Assembly (NCBI RefSeq): GCF_000220395.1
Contig: NW_004086330.1
Coordinates: forward strand, 1 to 64,000
Reading direction: 5' to 3'
DNA from: Ichthyophthirius multifiliis
Taxonomy: Eukaryota; Ciliophora; Oligohymenophorea; Hymenostomatida
Length of the DNA: 64,000 nt
Shown here: positions 14,380 to 28,716 of the stretch, piece after piece
Position numbering within the stretch: position 1 is the first letter of the stretch
Layout: the number at the start of each line of letters is the position of its first letter
Made by a program: the position numbers and the translations under genes
Notes under the pieces: model-generated
Databases searched by the model: none
What the model was told of the DNA's origin: nothing
The model's input: only the letters and a program-made list of their open reading frames with translations

Positions 14380-14901
14380 ATGTATTAAAGATATAAAGTT
14401 ATATTTATAAAAATTATACAAAGAAACTAAATAATAAAATAAAAAATTTAAAATTATATAAAAAATCAAATTAAAAGCATTTAGATTATACATAATCTGA
14501 ATAGTAATTAATACAATATTTCTAATAAATAAAATCTGCAATAAAAAAAAAAACTTAATATAATTAAGAATTCTAAAATAGAAGAAGCTTAAAATATTAA
14601 GCGATAGATTTAATAAACTAAATAAAATCAAAAAGAAATTTAATAGTCAATTCTAGAATAAAATAATTAAGTTATATAAATAAGACAAATATATATTTAA
14701 TTATTAGATGAAGATAGTAAATTATAGTTATAAATATCATATATATGTAAATTAAAAAAGCTATAATTATAATAAAAATAACATGCATTTGATTAATATT
14801 TTTAATATATATAATAATTGATTTATTAGTTTATAAGAAAATATATTAATATTTTTAAATTAAATACATAAATAAATATAGATTTATAAAATATTAATTG
14901 A
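14380..14901 (+). CDS. weak candidate ORF, 173 codons, Gln-rich
   Basis: ATG 14380 to TGA 14899-14901 read with code 6, starting MYQRYKVIFIKIIQRNQ and ending INIDLQNIN. The stretch QSILEQNNQVIQIRQIY... LLDEDSKLQLQ looks protein-like, but codons are almost entirely A/T and a frame of this length is expected by chance now and then when TGA is the only stop. No domain recognised. Confidence 0.25.
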
Positions 14902-14992
14902 AATGCTTAAAAAATAAATTAACATTTATTTTTTTAATTTTAAATTGATTAAATAAAAAAAAGTATATTTTTAATTTAAATAACAATGAATT

Positions 14993-15110
14993 AACCTTAA
15001 AATCCTTAAGATTAATAATATAATACTTAATATTAATAATATAACCCTTAAAGTTAATAATATAATATTTAGTATTAATAATAAAATGCTTAGAATTAAT
15101 AATATTATCA
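14993..15110. repeat. imperfect tandem repeat, about five 20-22 bp units
   Basis: Five consecutive units with the pattern CTTAAxxTTAATAATATAA, for example CTTAAGATTAATAATATAAT then CTTAATATTAATAATATAAC, then versions drifting to TTAGTATTAATAATAAAATG. It lies 26 bp upstream of the ATG of the Cys-rich membrane-protein gene, so it is in that gene's leader or promoter region. Confidence 0.75.
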
Positions 15111-15135
15111 AAACTAAATATCAGATTTTCGAGTA

Positions 15136-15743
15136 ATGTATTAAATAAATCAAAACTTAGATTAAATTGATTAAAATTACCTCACCTCAAAAAATGTAAC
15201 TAAAATATTTAAATTTTTAAAATAATAATATAAATAGATATCATATAATTATGATGAAATAAAGGAATATGGTTAATGCAAACATTTAAATACTAAAGTT
15301 TATTATAAAATACTTTATTGCGATTTATTTGTTTGTTTAACTTGTTTTACTTTAGGTATTATAACACTGATAGCTGCATTATTTTTTTTTATTATTATAA
15401 TTATTATAACGTTATTTGATAATAAAGGAAGTTGTGATGAATGCGATCGTTATTGTGATAATTGTTGTATAGTGTGTTATAATTAAGGAAGTAATTACCA
15501 TTATGACACTTTTGAAAGAAAATATACACATAAAAACGATAGTGAATGCTTTTTAGCTAACGTTGAAGATTGCAGCATACCCGCAGAGGCAGATTTAAAA
15601 TGTAAAGAATGTGGAAAAACTCTAAAAAGAGAAGTTATAAATAAAAAAAATTAATTTATAGTATTATAGCAGGAGTAATAGGTATTTTTTTATTTGCAAC
15701 AGCTTATTATTATTATAAACAATATAAATAATAAGTAAAATGA
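15136..15743 (+). CDS. small Cys-rich membrane protein, two predicted membrane helices
   Basis: Start MYQINQNLDQIDQNYLTSKN, then a 42-nt GT-AG intron (15196-15237). A strongly hydrophobic segment (LFVCLTCFTLGIITLIAALF plus poly-Ile) is followed by a Cys-rich loop with CDECDRYCDNCCIVC, then a second cluster CKECGKTLKREV, and a second helix IIAGVIGIFLFATA before a short charged tail and TGA 15741-15743. Paired CxxC motifs suggest metal binding or disulfides. The second helix lies in a different frame from the first part; the switch maps to an A8 run at 15643-15650 and is probably a one-base error. Family not recognised. Confidence 0.65.
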
Positions 15744-16129
15744 ATTATAAAATTAAAAATAAAATAAATTTAATAAATTTTATTAAAAATTAAATTATAT
15801 ATAATATTTATTCTAAAACTATAAAACAAAACAAAATAAAAAATGAAAATTATATAAAATAAAAAAAAAATCATTAAGTAAAAAAAATTACTCAAAATTA
15901 TATAAAATAAAATGTACATTTAAAAATATAAGATATTATAAAGATAAAAAATAAATATTTAAATACATATAAACATATAAAAATATATATTTATATATAT
16001 TATATATATTATATATTTATATATTTATATTTTTTATTAATTAATTTTTATATATTTAGATTTATTATACATACATTTTTTTTTATTATATTTTGTAATT
16101 TATATTTAATATTTTTATTTTTTTAAATC
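15744..16129. other. intergenic region between convergent genes
   Basis: About 390 bp of A/T-only sequence between two convergent genes, with TA-rich runs near 15980-16030; nothing else seen. Confidence 0.5.
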
Positions 16130-16798
16130 TCATTATATTAATTAATTTATATTATCTTTTTTTTTATATATATTATTTTAAATTTTTTAATCAATATTAT
16201 TTTATATATTTTATTAAATTTTTTTCACAATTAAATTTTCTGCTGCTTCGATTCTTTGTTAACCTACTTAGTTATGTGTTACTTCTCTAATTTCAAATAT
16301 TTTTTTCATACTTTCTTAAGTATTGTATTTTAATAATCTAAAAATACAATAAGTTATAATTCCTGTTCTATGAATTCCTGCCGCACAATGAATTATTATA
16401 TTTTCATTACTTTCATCTATTATATTAATAATTTAGATTAATTTTTAACAAATCATAGATAGTACTTATTTATTTGATAATAACGATTGATTCGCTCCTT
16501 CTAAAGGTATATGTAACCATTTAAGCTATAATTATTTACAATATTATTAAATTTCATTTGCATGCTCTTTCAATGATTATAAAGTTATAACCATTGTTAA
16601 ATTTTTTTAATTTTTAAGTAAATATAATTAATTTTTTGTTGGGCGATGCCAAATACTTAAATAAGAGTTTTTTATTTAAACAAAATTAATTTAATTTATT
16701 TATTCTTAATCTTTAATGGCATGTTTTTTATTTAATTATATTTTTTATGTTTTAATTTTATTTTCTTTTTATAAATTTACTGTATTTATAACATCCAT
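16130..16798 (-). CDS. dual-specificity / tyrosine-type protein phosphatase, 222 aa
   Basis: An intronless frame from ATG (MDVINTVNLQKENK) to TGA with no breaks. The Cys-based phosphatase signature is intact: IIIHCAAGIHRTG (HCxxGxxR). It is preceded by a general-acid-loop region, LKWLHIPLEGANQSL, and by SIWHRPTKNQLYLLKNQKNLTMVITLQ, the usual entry of the domain. This is a typical atypical-DUSP length. It would remove phosphate from Tyr or Ser/Thr residues in a cytosolic or nuclear substrate. Compare the related gene at 60738-62735, which has lost the catalytic cysteine. Confidence 0.9.
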
Positions 16799-17126
16799 TT
16801 TATTGCTTTATTTATTTATATTTTTTTAAGTATATTATTATATTTTATTCTTAATTTATTATTGTTCTTAATTTTTTTTTTTTTTAAATTATTAAACTTC
16901 TATTATATAATAAAATTTAAATATCTTATATAATAATATTTTATCAATTGATAAATAAAAAATGTATCAATAAATATAATTATATTTATTATTTTTTTTA
17001 TTTTTTTATAAAAATGTTTTTTATATAAATGAATTCAAAAAAAAAAAAAAAAAAAAAAAAAAATATTAATATAAACAAACATATTAATTTTATAAAAAAA
17101 AAAAAAAAATTAAAAAAATAACTAAA
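16799..17126. other. intergenic region with long A tracts
   Basis: About 330 bp separating the phosphatase start from the downstream end of the TPR gene; contains A tracts of more than ten bases near 17038-17062 and 17096-17109. Nothing coding. Confidence 0.5.
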
Positions 17127-20100
17127 TCAATAATCTGAATTATCTGAATTTATTTAAATTAAATATTAAGAATTTACATTTATTTATTTTTAAATGTTTT
17201 ATTCATATTTATTTAAACACAATTAATCTTCTAAATTATTAGATTTAGTCTATATCTAACTTTAATTATTTTACCCTTCTTTTTCGACTGTTTATTTTTC
17301 ATTATTTTAAGGAGTTTAATTATCTATATCATTGACAATATTTTTGTCTAAAAAGCTATGAAGATTTCCTTATTTAAACAAATCATTAATTTAATCATAT
17401 TGATTCTAACATTAAGTTTAATTCAAAGACTTTTAGAAATCATCTGTACTAGTACTAGTATAAGATTACTTATATAAATTTAAAGAATAATTCATAAAGA
17501 ATAAAGAATTATAACTATTTTAATCAATCTAAAAAGCTTTTTCAAAACAAACAGCAGCTTTCAAAAATTAAGAAAGTTTAAAATAAGAAACTCCAGTATT
17601 TTAATAAGCTAAAGAATATTAATTATTTATAGAAATAGCTTTAAGAAAGCAAGGAATAGCATCCTAATATTTTTCCTAAAAATTTAAAGCGGTACCAATA
17701 TTACTATATGCCTCAGAAAATTCGCTATTTATTTTTATAGCCTTCTAATAACATTTTATAGCATCAGTAAATTCATTTAAAAAAAATAAAATTATTCCTT
17801 TATTATTATATGCCTCGGCATAATTTTTATTTATTTTTATGGCTTTTTCATAACATTTCATTGCTTTTTAATACTCTTGAATTTCCGTTAGTGCAATTCC
17901 TTAATTATTATAAGCTTAGTAATATTTTTCATTTATTTCTATCGCCTTTTCGAAACTTTCGATTGCTTCTTTAAATTTTTTTTGCTCTTTTAATGCTATT
18001 CCTTTTTAATAATGTGCTTCTGCATGCTTAATATTTTTGCTTAAAATCTATTCAAAACAAAAAATAGATTCTTGGTATTATTAAAGATGAATTAATATAT
18101 TTCCTTTATTAAAATATGCAATTTCATATTCAGGATTTTTACTTAAAGCCTCTTCATAACAAAGTAGAGAACATTCATATTTTTAAAGCTTTTTAAATGA
18201 ATTTCCTTTATAAATATAGGCTTCTAAATAATCAGGATTAATTTCAATAACTTTTTAAAAGCTATCTATAGCTTCATCATATTTTTAAATATTAAAAAAA
18301 GCAACTCCTCTATAAAAATAAGCCTCTAGAAAAGATTAATTAAATTAAATAGTTTCATCAAAATAATTAATGGCTTCCTAAAATTATTCTAAATTATAAA
18401 AAGAAATACCTAAGGAGTAAAAAACCTCATAATTTTTACAATCTAATTTTAAGGCTCTTTTATAATATTCAATAGCTTCTTAATATTATTTAATTTCGTT
18501 TAAAACCTTTGCTTTTATAAAAATAGCTTAGAAATCGTTTTCGTTTAATAAAATTGCTTTATTTAAACATTCTAAAGATTATTAATATTAAAATAGATTT
18601 TTTAAACATATTCCTTAATTTAAATAAGCCTTTTAATTATTAGGTTCCATATTTATTATATTTTAAAAACACTATGATGCTTTTTCAAATTTTTTGATTA
18701 AATTTAAACATATTCCTTTATTGAATTAAGCTTCTATATTATATTAATCTATTTTTAAAGCCTAATCAAAATAAGAAATAGCTTTTTCATATTATTATAT
18801 TTCAATTAATGCTTTCGATACATTAATAAAAGTTTATAACAAATAAGAATTTCCTTGAAAGACTTACAAATTAATTTCTTGATTTTTTTATTGGTTTAAA
18901 ATAGTTTCATCAGATTAACTCTTTTATATAATTTCTTCATAACATTTAATAGACTCTTAATAATTTTAAAGATAAAAAAAAAGAATATTTCCTTTATTGT
19001 ATAAACTCGCAACATTGAAATTACTTATTTCTAGAATTTAATCATAACAGTTTATCGCTTCTTGAAAGCTTCTTATTTCAATCAATAAACTACCTTTATT
19101 AAATAATCCTTCAATATAAAATTTATTTATAGACAAAGCCTTTTCATAATTAAAAGCCGCATCTTTATATTTTTTTAGATTTTAAAAAGAGTTCCCAATA
19201 TTATTATAAGATTTAAAATCTTAAGGGTTTATTTCTATTACTTTCTGATAACATTTAATGGCTTCTGAGAAATTTTAGAGATAATAAAATGCATTTCCTT
19301 TATTAAAAAAAGGATCTTAGAAAATTTCATTTATTTAAATAGCTTAATCATAACAAGAAATAGCTTCTAGAAATTTTCCTAAAAAAAAATAACAATCTCC
19401 CTTTTATAAATAAATATAATAATCATTCTAATTTATTAATTAAGCTTTTTCATAATATTCAATAGCTTTTTCGAATTTTTCTAACTTTTTTAATATATTT
19501 CCTATAAAAAAAAAAATATCAAAATCCTTATTATCAACAATTTTTTCAAAATAAAATAGTGCTTTTTCGTATTTTTCAAGATAATAATAATTTTTCCCTA
19601 TATACTAAAAAATATTTTCTTATAAAGGATATATTTATAATATTTTTTCAAAACAATCGATACTATTCTAATATTATTTTAACTTCATTAATAATTATCC
19701 TTATTTTATTAAATATTTTAGATTTTACTTATCAACTTCAATTACTTTTTCTAAAATAATTAGAGCATCATCATATTTTCTTTAATTTTTTAATACTTCC
19801 GCTTTTATCTTATAAGCTTTAATAAAATAAGGATTTAAACTAATAGCTTTATCTAAATATAAAATAGCATCCTCATATTTTTTCAATAAATTAAGTATTT
19901 TACCTTTCTTATAATAAGCTGATGTATCATTAGGATTAAGAGTAATACATTTATTATAACAAAAAATTGCTTTTTCATACTAAACTAGAATTTTATAAAC
20001 ATTTCCTTAATTGAAATATGCATTTGGGAAATTTGGATTTATTTATATACAAAATTAATAACTATCAATAGCTTCTTAATATTTTTTTTGGTAAAATAAG

Positions 20101-21530
20101 ATATTTCCTCTATTATTATAAGCTTCGAAAAAATGGGGATTTATTTTTATTGCTTTTTCGAATTAAATAAAAGCCTCAACATTTTTTTAAAAAGATATTA
20201 AAATATTTCCTTTATTAAAATAAGCATTAGAATAATTAGGATTTATTTCAATTGCTTTTTCATAATATTAAATTGCTTCCTTATACATTTTTAGCTTAGT
20301 TAATGAATTTCCTTTATTATAATAACATTCAAAGTCTTATTTATCTAATAAAATAGCTTAATCAAAGCATTTATTAGCTTCTTCATATTTTCTAAGATTC
20401 ATAAATATATTTCCTTTATTTTTTTAAACTAAACAATTTTAAGGATCTGCTTTTTCATAAAATTTAATAGCTTCATTAAATTTATTAAGTGTATTTAAAA
20501 TATTACCTATACTAATATATGCATATGAATTATTTTAATTTATTTCAAGAGATTTTTTAAAGTACAAAATAGCTTATTTATATTCTTGAATTTCTATAAA
20601 AATATTACCAACTTTATTATATATAAAAAAATTATTATCACTATTTTCATTAATTTAAAGTATTTTTTCTTAATATTAAATAACTTCTTAATATTTCTAT
20701 ATTTTATATAAATCTATTCCTAAATTTTAATATTATTAAAATCTTTAAGGTATATAATCATTTGAACATATTTTTAATATTTAATAAATACTTTCGATAA
20801 TACTTATTCTCTAATTTTTATCTTTGTGCATCATTTTAAAAATTATCTCTAGTAAATCTTTATTATTTTTTTATTGAATATCAGGGTATTAACCATCATA
20901 GATTTACTTAATTTCATCTAAAGTCACTTCCAATAAATAAACTATTATACATCCAATACTCCACCAGTCAGATTATTCACATATTGTATATTCTCTTAAA
21001 TAATCAGGTCCTAAAAATAAATAACTTTAATCATCCTTTTTATCATTTAAGTTTCTAGAATATATAAAATCTGTAATTTTAGGTACATATTCATTATTTT
21101 CTTCATTTATCAATATATTCTCAGGTTTTAGATTTCCATGAATTATATTATTATTATGTAAATCTTGTAAACATTCTAGTATATTTATTATTAATTAGAT
21201 TATTTAAGTTTTATTTATTAAGTTTAACTTATTACTTTCTAATAAAGTTTTTAGATTTCCTAAAGGATAATATTTTTGAATTAAAAATATACAATTATCT
21301 TATTAAATTTCTATGATTTATTCGATTGGGCAAACATTTTTAAAATTCAATTAATTTAATTATATGGATTAATTTAAAATTTTATTATAAATATCTTTAG
21401 ATGAATAATTTAGAATTTTCAAAAAATATTTTTAATTATTTTTTTCTATTAAATATATATCAGATTAAATCTCCTATTTAAATATATATCCTTACTCCTA
21501 TATTTTATCTTTTATTTTATTTTAAAGCAT
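17127..21530 (-). CDS. pseudokinase fused to about 30 TPR repeats, 1467 aa
   Basis: Start codon at 21530 and TGA at 17127-17129 are in one frame (1468 codons). Residues 1 to about 290 are a kinase fold with LKPENILINEEN and SDWWSIGCIIVYLLE, but the catalytic loop reads HGNLKPEN (Asp replaced by Asn), DFG reads TDFIYS, APE reads GPDYL and there is no glycine-rich loop, so it is predicted inactive. From about residue 320 a near-perfect 34-residue (102-bp) periodicity of TPR repeats follows, with consensus A-x-x-x-x-x-G-N-x-x-x...-AI-x-x-F/Y-x-K-A/S, e.g. YAYISIGNILNTLNKFNEAI. The last 150 residues are Ser/Thr/Gln-rich. TPR arrays bind peptides of partner proteins; a scaffold role is inferred. 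Confidence 0.88.
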
Positions 21531-22181
21531 TTTTTTAATTTTTTTTTTGTTAGAAATGTTTGTGTATTAATAAAAATGAATTTTATTTATTTTTTATTAA
21601 TTTATAATTAGATAGTTTAGAGCAAAATATAGAAAACTTGTATATATATATATATTTTTATAAATAAAAAATAGGCTTTTTTATTGATGAAATCCAAAAT
21701 TATTTACTATATTCAATATAATAAATATTATGATAATAACAAAAATATAAAGAATTTTTTAACATCAAATAATATAAAAAAATAAAAATATAAAGATATA
21801 AATATTATTAATGTTATTTTAAAATATAATGTATATTTTAAAAAAATATTATTAATAATATGCCTATTAATAATGTTTAATTTTTACAATATTTAAACAA
21901 ATAATAACTTTGATTATTTTTTAAATAAGATTAGAAGTCTAAAATTAAACTAAAAACATGATTTTTTACCAAAACATAAAATTTTATCCACATTTAATTT
22001 GGCCAAGTTTTATATTTTTTGTTTAATATAATAGTTTATTTTTTATTAATTGAATAATATTTTTGTAAAATAAATCAATAATTATAATTATAATTAAATT
22101 CAATAAATATATTAATTCCTTAAATAAAACATTATATATAAAAAAAGGGTTAAATTTATAAAAATAAAACTATATAAAAAA
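21531..22181. other. intergenic region between divergent genes
   Basis: About 650 bp between divergent starts, A/T-rich with short TA runs near 21642-21656. No coding frame seen; contains both promoters. Confidence 0.5.
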
Positions 22182-23020
22182 ATGAATAAATTGCATAAAT
22201 ATAAAAATATGAAATTAAGCTAACGACTTTAAAAGTTAAGTGATAAATCCGAAATTTTTAATTTTAATTTTATGGATCATACTCATACTAACTTTCATTT
22301 AATTGAAAACAAATCATAAGCAATATAAGCAATGTCAAATAGTTTAAATAGTTAAATTAATACATTAAAACACCATGCATGTATATTAGACAAATATGCT
22401 TTATCAGCATGCTAAATTGAAGTATTTAGGAGATTTTTTATAATTTATAAAGATGTAAAATATCATAAATGGGGAGAAGAAAATCTAAATTTTGATAATT
22501 TTTAAGTTTATATAAATCCTAAAATTCTATAAAATACATAATTTGCAGATTATACATGGGAAGAATGTGCATGCTTTCCATGCATTAAATTTAAAAAACT
22601 AAGATATAATAGAATACTTATTTAATATTAGAATGAAACTATGGATTAAATTTAAGAAGAACTATTCGGATGGAAGTCCAGAATATTTCAATAATAAATT
22701 GATTTAATAAATGGTGTCCTGCCTTTTAATGAAATAGAAAATCTTTTAGATTTACAAAATTTACCTTAATATGAATCAGAAAAAGACATACTTGATGATT
22801 ATAATGTTTTAAATCTTTAAAAAAAAATTATTTTTATTTTTTTATTTTTTAGGTATTCAAAAACTATAGTCTTTTTAATGAAAAAAAAATCATATAATCT
22901 AAATAATAAAGAGGCCCTTAATATATTCCAGAATAAATAAATTTAAAAGTATAAAAACCGAAAAAATAATAAATAAATACTAAATAATAAAAAATTTAAA
23001 AAGAAAAAATGAAAACTTGA
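22182..23020 (+). CDS. peptide-deformylase-like protein lacking catalytic residues, 263 aa
   Basis: Two exons around a 47-nt intron (22806-22852) give one clean frame from MNKLHKYKNMKLS to TGA 23018-23020. The order of motifs follows peptide deformylase: KYALSACQIEVFRRF matches the GxGLAAxQ region, VYINPKIL follows, WEECACFPCIKF sits where EGCLS should be, and IFQQQIDLINGVLPF aligns with the HExDHLNGxLF helix. The two metal-binding histidines and the catalytic glutamate of HExxH are replaced (Q, L and Q). If the assignment is right, the enzyme cannot deformylate. The family normally acts on formyl-Met in organelles; no targeting peptide is obvious here. The basic C-tail is Gln/Lys-rich. Confidence 0.6.
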
Positions 23021-23266
23021 GATTTATGTATATATATATTTATTTTTTTGTAAAAAAAATTAAAAATACTTCATTTTTTTTGAATTAAAATTTCATAATT
23101 TTTTAGTAATTATTGATTGAATGCAAATAATAGACAAAATAACATTTTATTTTGTTAACAAAAAAAATATATATATAAAATTATTATAAAAAAATATAAA
23201 AACATATCTATATAAGTATTAGTTTTTTTACAAAAAAAATAATAATATTTTTTTCTTTTAAATAAA

Positions 23267-25727
<2,461 letters not shown>

Positions 25728-25842
25728 AAAAAATATATATTATAAAAATAATATATATAATATATATATATATTTATATCTAATATAAATCATAAAAGAT
25801 ATTTATTTATTTTATTTTAAAAGTAAATAAATTATTATAATT

Positions 25843-27346
25843 ATGTTTTGTATTTTTTACAATTCTTTATTTTTTCTAAGTATTATCTTAATAAGTTTTT
25901 TTCTTTCATTAAGATTGGTGTCAATCTTCACGCGATTTTCAACCTATATTTGAGTACTTAAAAACATAATATAAAGGAAGAATCAATTTTATATCTGAAA
26001 ATATTTTAACAAACTCTACTTTAGCCTAAAAATTATAAGTATAAGGCTATCCAGCTATATATTTTGAAAAAAATAACAATTATACTTAATACATATATGA
26101 TATATCAAGTAAAAAGCAAATGAAATATTTTATTGATATGTTTTTTTTTTAACAATTACCAAAAATATCATCTTATCAAGAAGATATAAAAAGTAGATTT
26201 TATGTAATTTTAATAAAAAATGATTTACAACAAAAATATCCTTTATTATCAAAAAAATATTTCTAATTATCAACATAAAATTTTCTTTATACCTTCTATA
26301 CAAGTACCGATTTCGAAATTTTAAATAGAAAAATCTTCGTTTAAAGATATAATACAAATTGTTCATATGTAATAATTTTTAGAAAAGACGATAGTTATGA
26401 TAAATATTTTGAAATATGTTCCGATATAAACACTGAAATAACTAAATTTTTGAATTTTTTTTACGAAAATGAAAAGCCATTTAGAATAAACTATTTTAAT
26501 TAAAGGATAAGGAATTATTTTATAAAAAAACAATATACTGCACTTGTTTTATTCTCTAGAAATAAGATTTATGAAGATTCTTATATTAGATAGAGTTATT
26601 ATAATGTAACAAGAGATACATTTTAAATATTAGAAAGAAGAAAAGAAGATTCTTTTAACTATTTAGGTAAAAATAAAGATTTAGTTAAGAATAGTTTTGT
26701 ATTTTTGAATCTGGATTAAACTTAGAATAAAATTTCAAAGAAATTGGCTTTTTATTTTGATGAAAATAATATTTAAAATAAACCTTCATTATGTTCTTTC
26801 TAATTTAAAGATGGAAAATTTCTAAAATATAAGCATAAAATTAAAAATTAGCACTTCATTTTTTTAAGTGAACTTCTTGAATTTATCAATAATGTAATTT
26901 ATAAAAGTCCAGTTTCAATTTATTATAAAGTTAATTATTAAATATCTAATTGGAATTTTGATAATTTTATAAAATTAAATAATTATTATTATAATAGATT
27001 CTTTTCTACTTAGAAATAAAGCTTATTGTTAGTTTTTTTTATGTCAGATTTTTGTAAAGAATGTATGAAATTATTTAATATTTTAAGTTAAATATAAAAA
27101 AATTTATAAGAAGCAAATAATAATAATATAGTATTTAGTATTATAGATATATATTAAAATGACATGTCTTTTTTATAAATTTATATTTAATAAAAATTTG
27201 TTCCTTAAATAAGAATTTATTAACAAAAGAATGTTTACAAAGACATAAAACTAGATTTTAAAGATAAAAATTTAATTTAATTTATTTAAAAATAAATAGA
27301 AGAATGCTTTAATGACTTAAAAAAAGATTATAAAGAAGATTTATGA
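25843..27346 (+). CDS. thioredoxin/PDI-like secretory-pathway protein
   Basis: A hydrophobic N-terminus (MFCIFYNSLFFLSIILIS) resembles a signal peptide. Then comes VFFFHQDWCQSSRDFQPIFE, a thioredoxin-like active-site position with CQSS instead of CxxC, then two middle regions without motifs. The C-terminal thioredoxin fold has LLLVFFMSDFCKECMKLF (CKEC) and ends FVPQIRIYQQKNVYKD with the cis-proline segment. A long frame runs from 25916 to TGA 27344-27346 without interruption; the proposed ATG at 25843 is one base out of frame, and the T7 run at about 25894-25902 is the likely slip. Predicted role: thiol-disulfide exchange in the ER. No KDEL-type ending is seen (it ends KKDYKEDL). Confidence 0.7.
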
Positions 27347-27401
27347 TAGAAAATATTTAAAAAAAAAATTTTAAAAAAATTAATATATATAATTTCTTAA
27401 A

Positions 27402-28363
27402 TCAATTTTAAAGTTAGTTTAATTTTTTTAATAGTTAAAAGTTTATATTCATCATTTCGATTTCTTTATTTTTATTTTAATTTAAAACTTTCTCTAATTT
27501 TGCTTTTAGTTAATTTAATTTATATTTAATATCTGTTTTTTCTTCATTTTATATTTTTTATAATTTATCAACTTTTATTATATTCTCTGTATTTTATCTT
27601 TAAGTATTAATTAAAAAGTTCTATTAAGTTTCATTTATGTTAGTAAAAAGTTTTTATTATTTATTTTTTTAATGATTATAATCATCCTCTACAGTCTTAT
27701 TTTTTTTGATTTCTATTTTATATTATTTTTAAATCCATTATTTTTTTTCTTTATTTAATTTTTTTTTTAATCTAAAAAAAATTACACTCCTTAATTACCA
27801 TTAGTTTATACATTTTCTTTGTTTAAATTTTCTTAATCATTTTTACTTTGATTCTCCTATTCAAATTAAAGTAATTAATTTTATAAATCTTCTATTTATT
27901 AAGTTAAGCTTTTGTTATAATTCTCCAGTTTTTTTACTTCTTAATTTTTTATACTTAGCATTTTTAAAATATATAAATAATTTAATTAGCTTTTTTATAA
28001 AAAACAAGAATTATTATTATTATGTTTATTATTATCCTCAATAGTTTATGTTTTAAATTTGATATCTATTTATTATTTTTAAACATTTTTATATGAAAGC
28101 ATATTTTAAAGTAATTTATGAGACTTATTCTTTATTGTTTCTTTATTTTCTTTTAATTATAACTAATTTTTTATATTAATATTCTTAAAAACATTTTACT
28201 TAAACATATTTTGATTTTAAAAATCAAGTTTTTAACTATTTTTGGTGGAATGTGGTATATTTTTAAAATTAAAAAATACTATTATTAAAAAATATAAAAA
28301 TAGCTTATTAAAAATAAATATACTCATTTAATTAGAATTATTGCTAGATGGAGAAGTACACAT
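27402..28363 (-). CDS. coiled-coil protein, function unknown
   Basis: Likely start MCTSPSSNNSNQM; a 46-nt intron follows immediately. The body is Gln/Lys/Glu/Asn-rich coiled coil (LSIKNQEVKKLENYNKSLTQ, IEDLQNQLLQFEQENQSKND) and ends IEMMNINFQLLKKLNQLQN before TGA 27402-27404. The upstream sequence NEQEFSYNKQYKYFNASS reads in the same frame before the ATG, so the true start could lie further up. A one-base break is likely at the T8/A10 runs (about 27752-27783). Its tail-to-tail partner is the thioredoxin-like gene, only 55 bp away. No recognised domain. Confidence 0.55.
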
Positions 28364-28716
28364 AGAAGTTGAACTAGCATTAAAATATTTATATTATTTG
28401 TTATAAGAAAATTCCTATTCATTTTTAAATTAAAAGAACTTTAAATGTATTTTTTTAAAATAAATAAAAATGTAAATATATATATAAATATTTATATATT
28501 TATATATCGTATTTTTTATATATATTTGAAAAAATATTAAATAATAGTTATTTATTTTTTTATAAAGATTAAAAGAAAAAAAAACATTTCTAAAAATAAA
28601 AATGTGTGGAAAATTTTTTTTAATTATTTTAAATATTAAAATTCTATATTAAATTATTTTAAATCACTTTAAGTATATTTTTTTTTTTGTTTTTCTATTT
28701 TATTTATAATTAATAT
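28364..28716. other. intergenic region
   Basis: About 350 bp of A/T sequence between two minus-strand genes. Upstream of the coiled-coil gene the frame remains open to about 28440, so part of this may be a first exon; otherwise nothing is seen. Confidence 0.4.

Larger units (their letters stand above)
13325..15135. other. intergenic region with one weak ORF and a minisatellite
   Basis: A/T-rich stretch. The only open frame with some coding flavour is 14380-14901; a 21-bp-period tandem repeat sits near its end (14993-15110). Otherwise nothing is seen. Confidence 0.45.

Noticed and set aside
15982-16030. Possible origin or promoter in TA-rich runs
   Set aside because: Such runs are everywhere in this A/T-rich genome; there is no specific signal.
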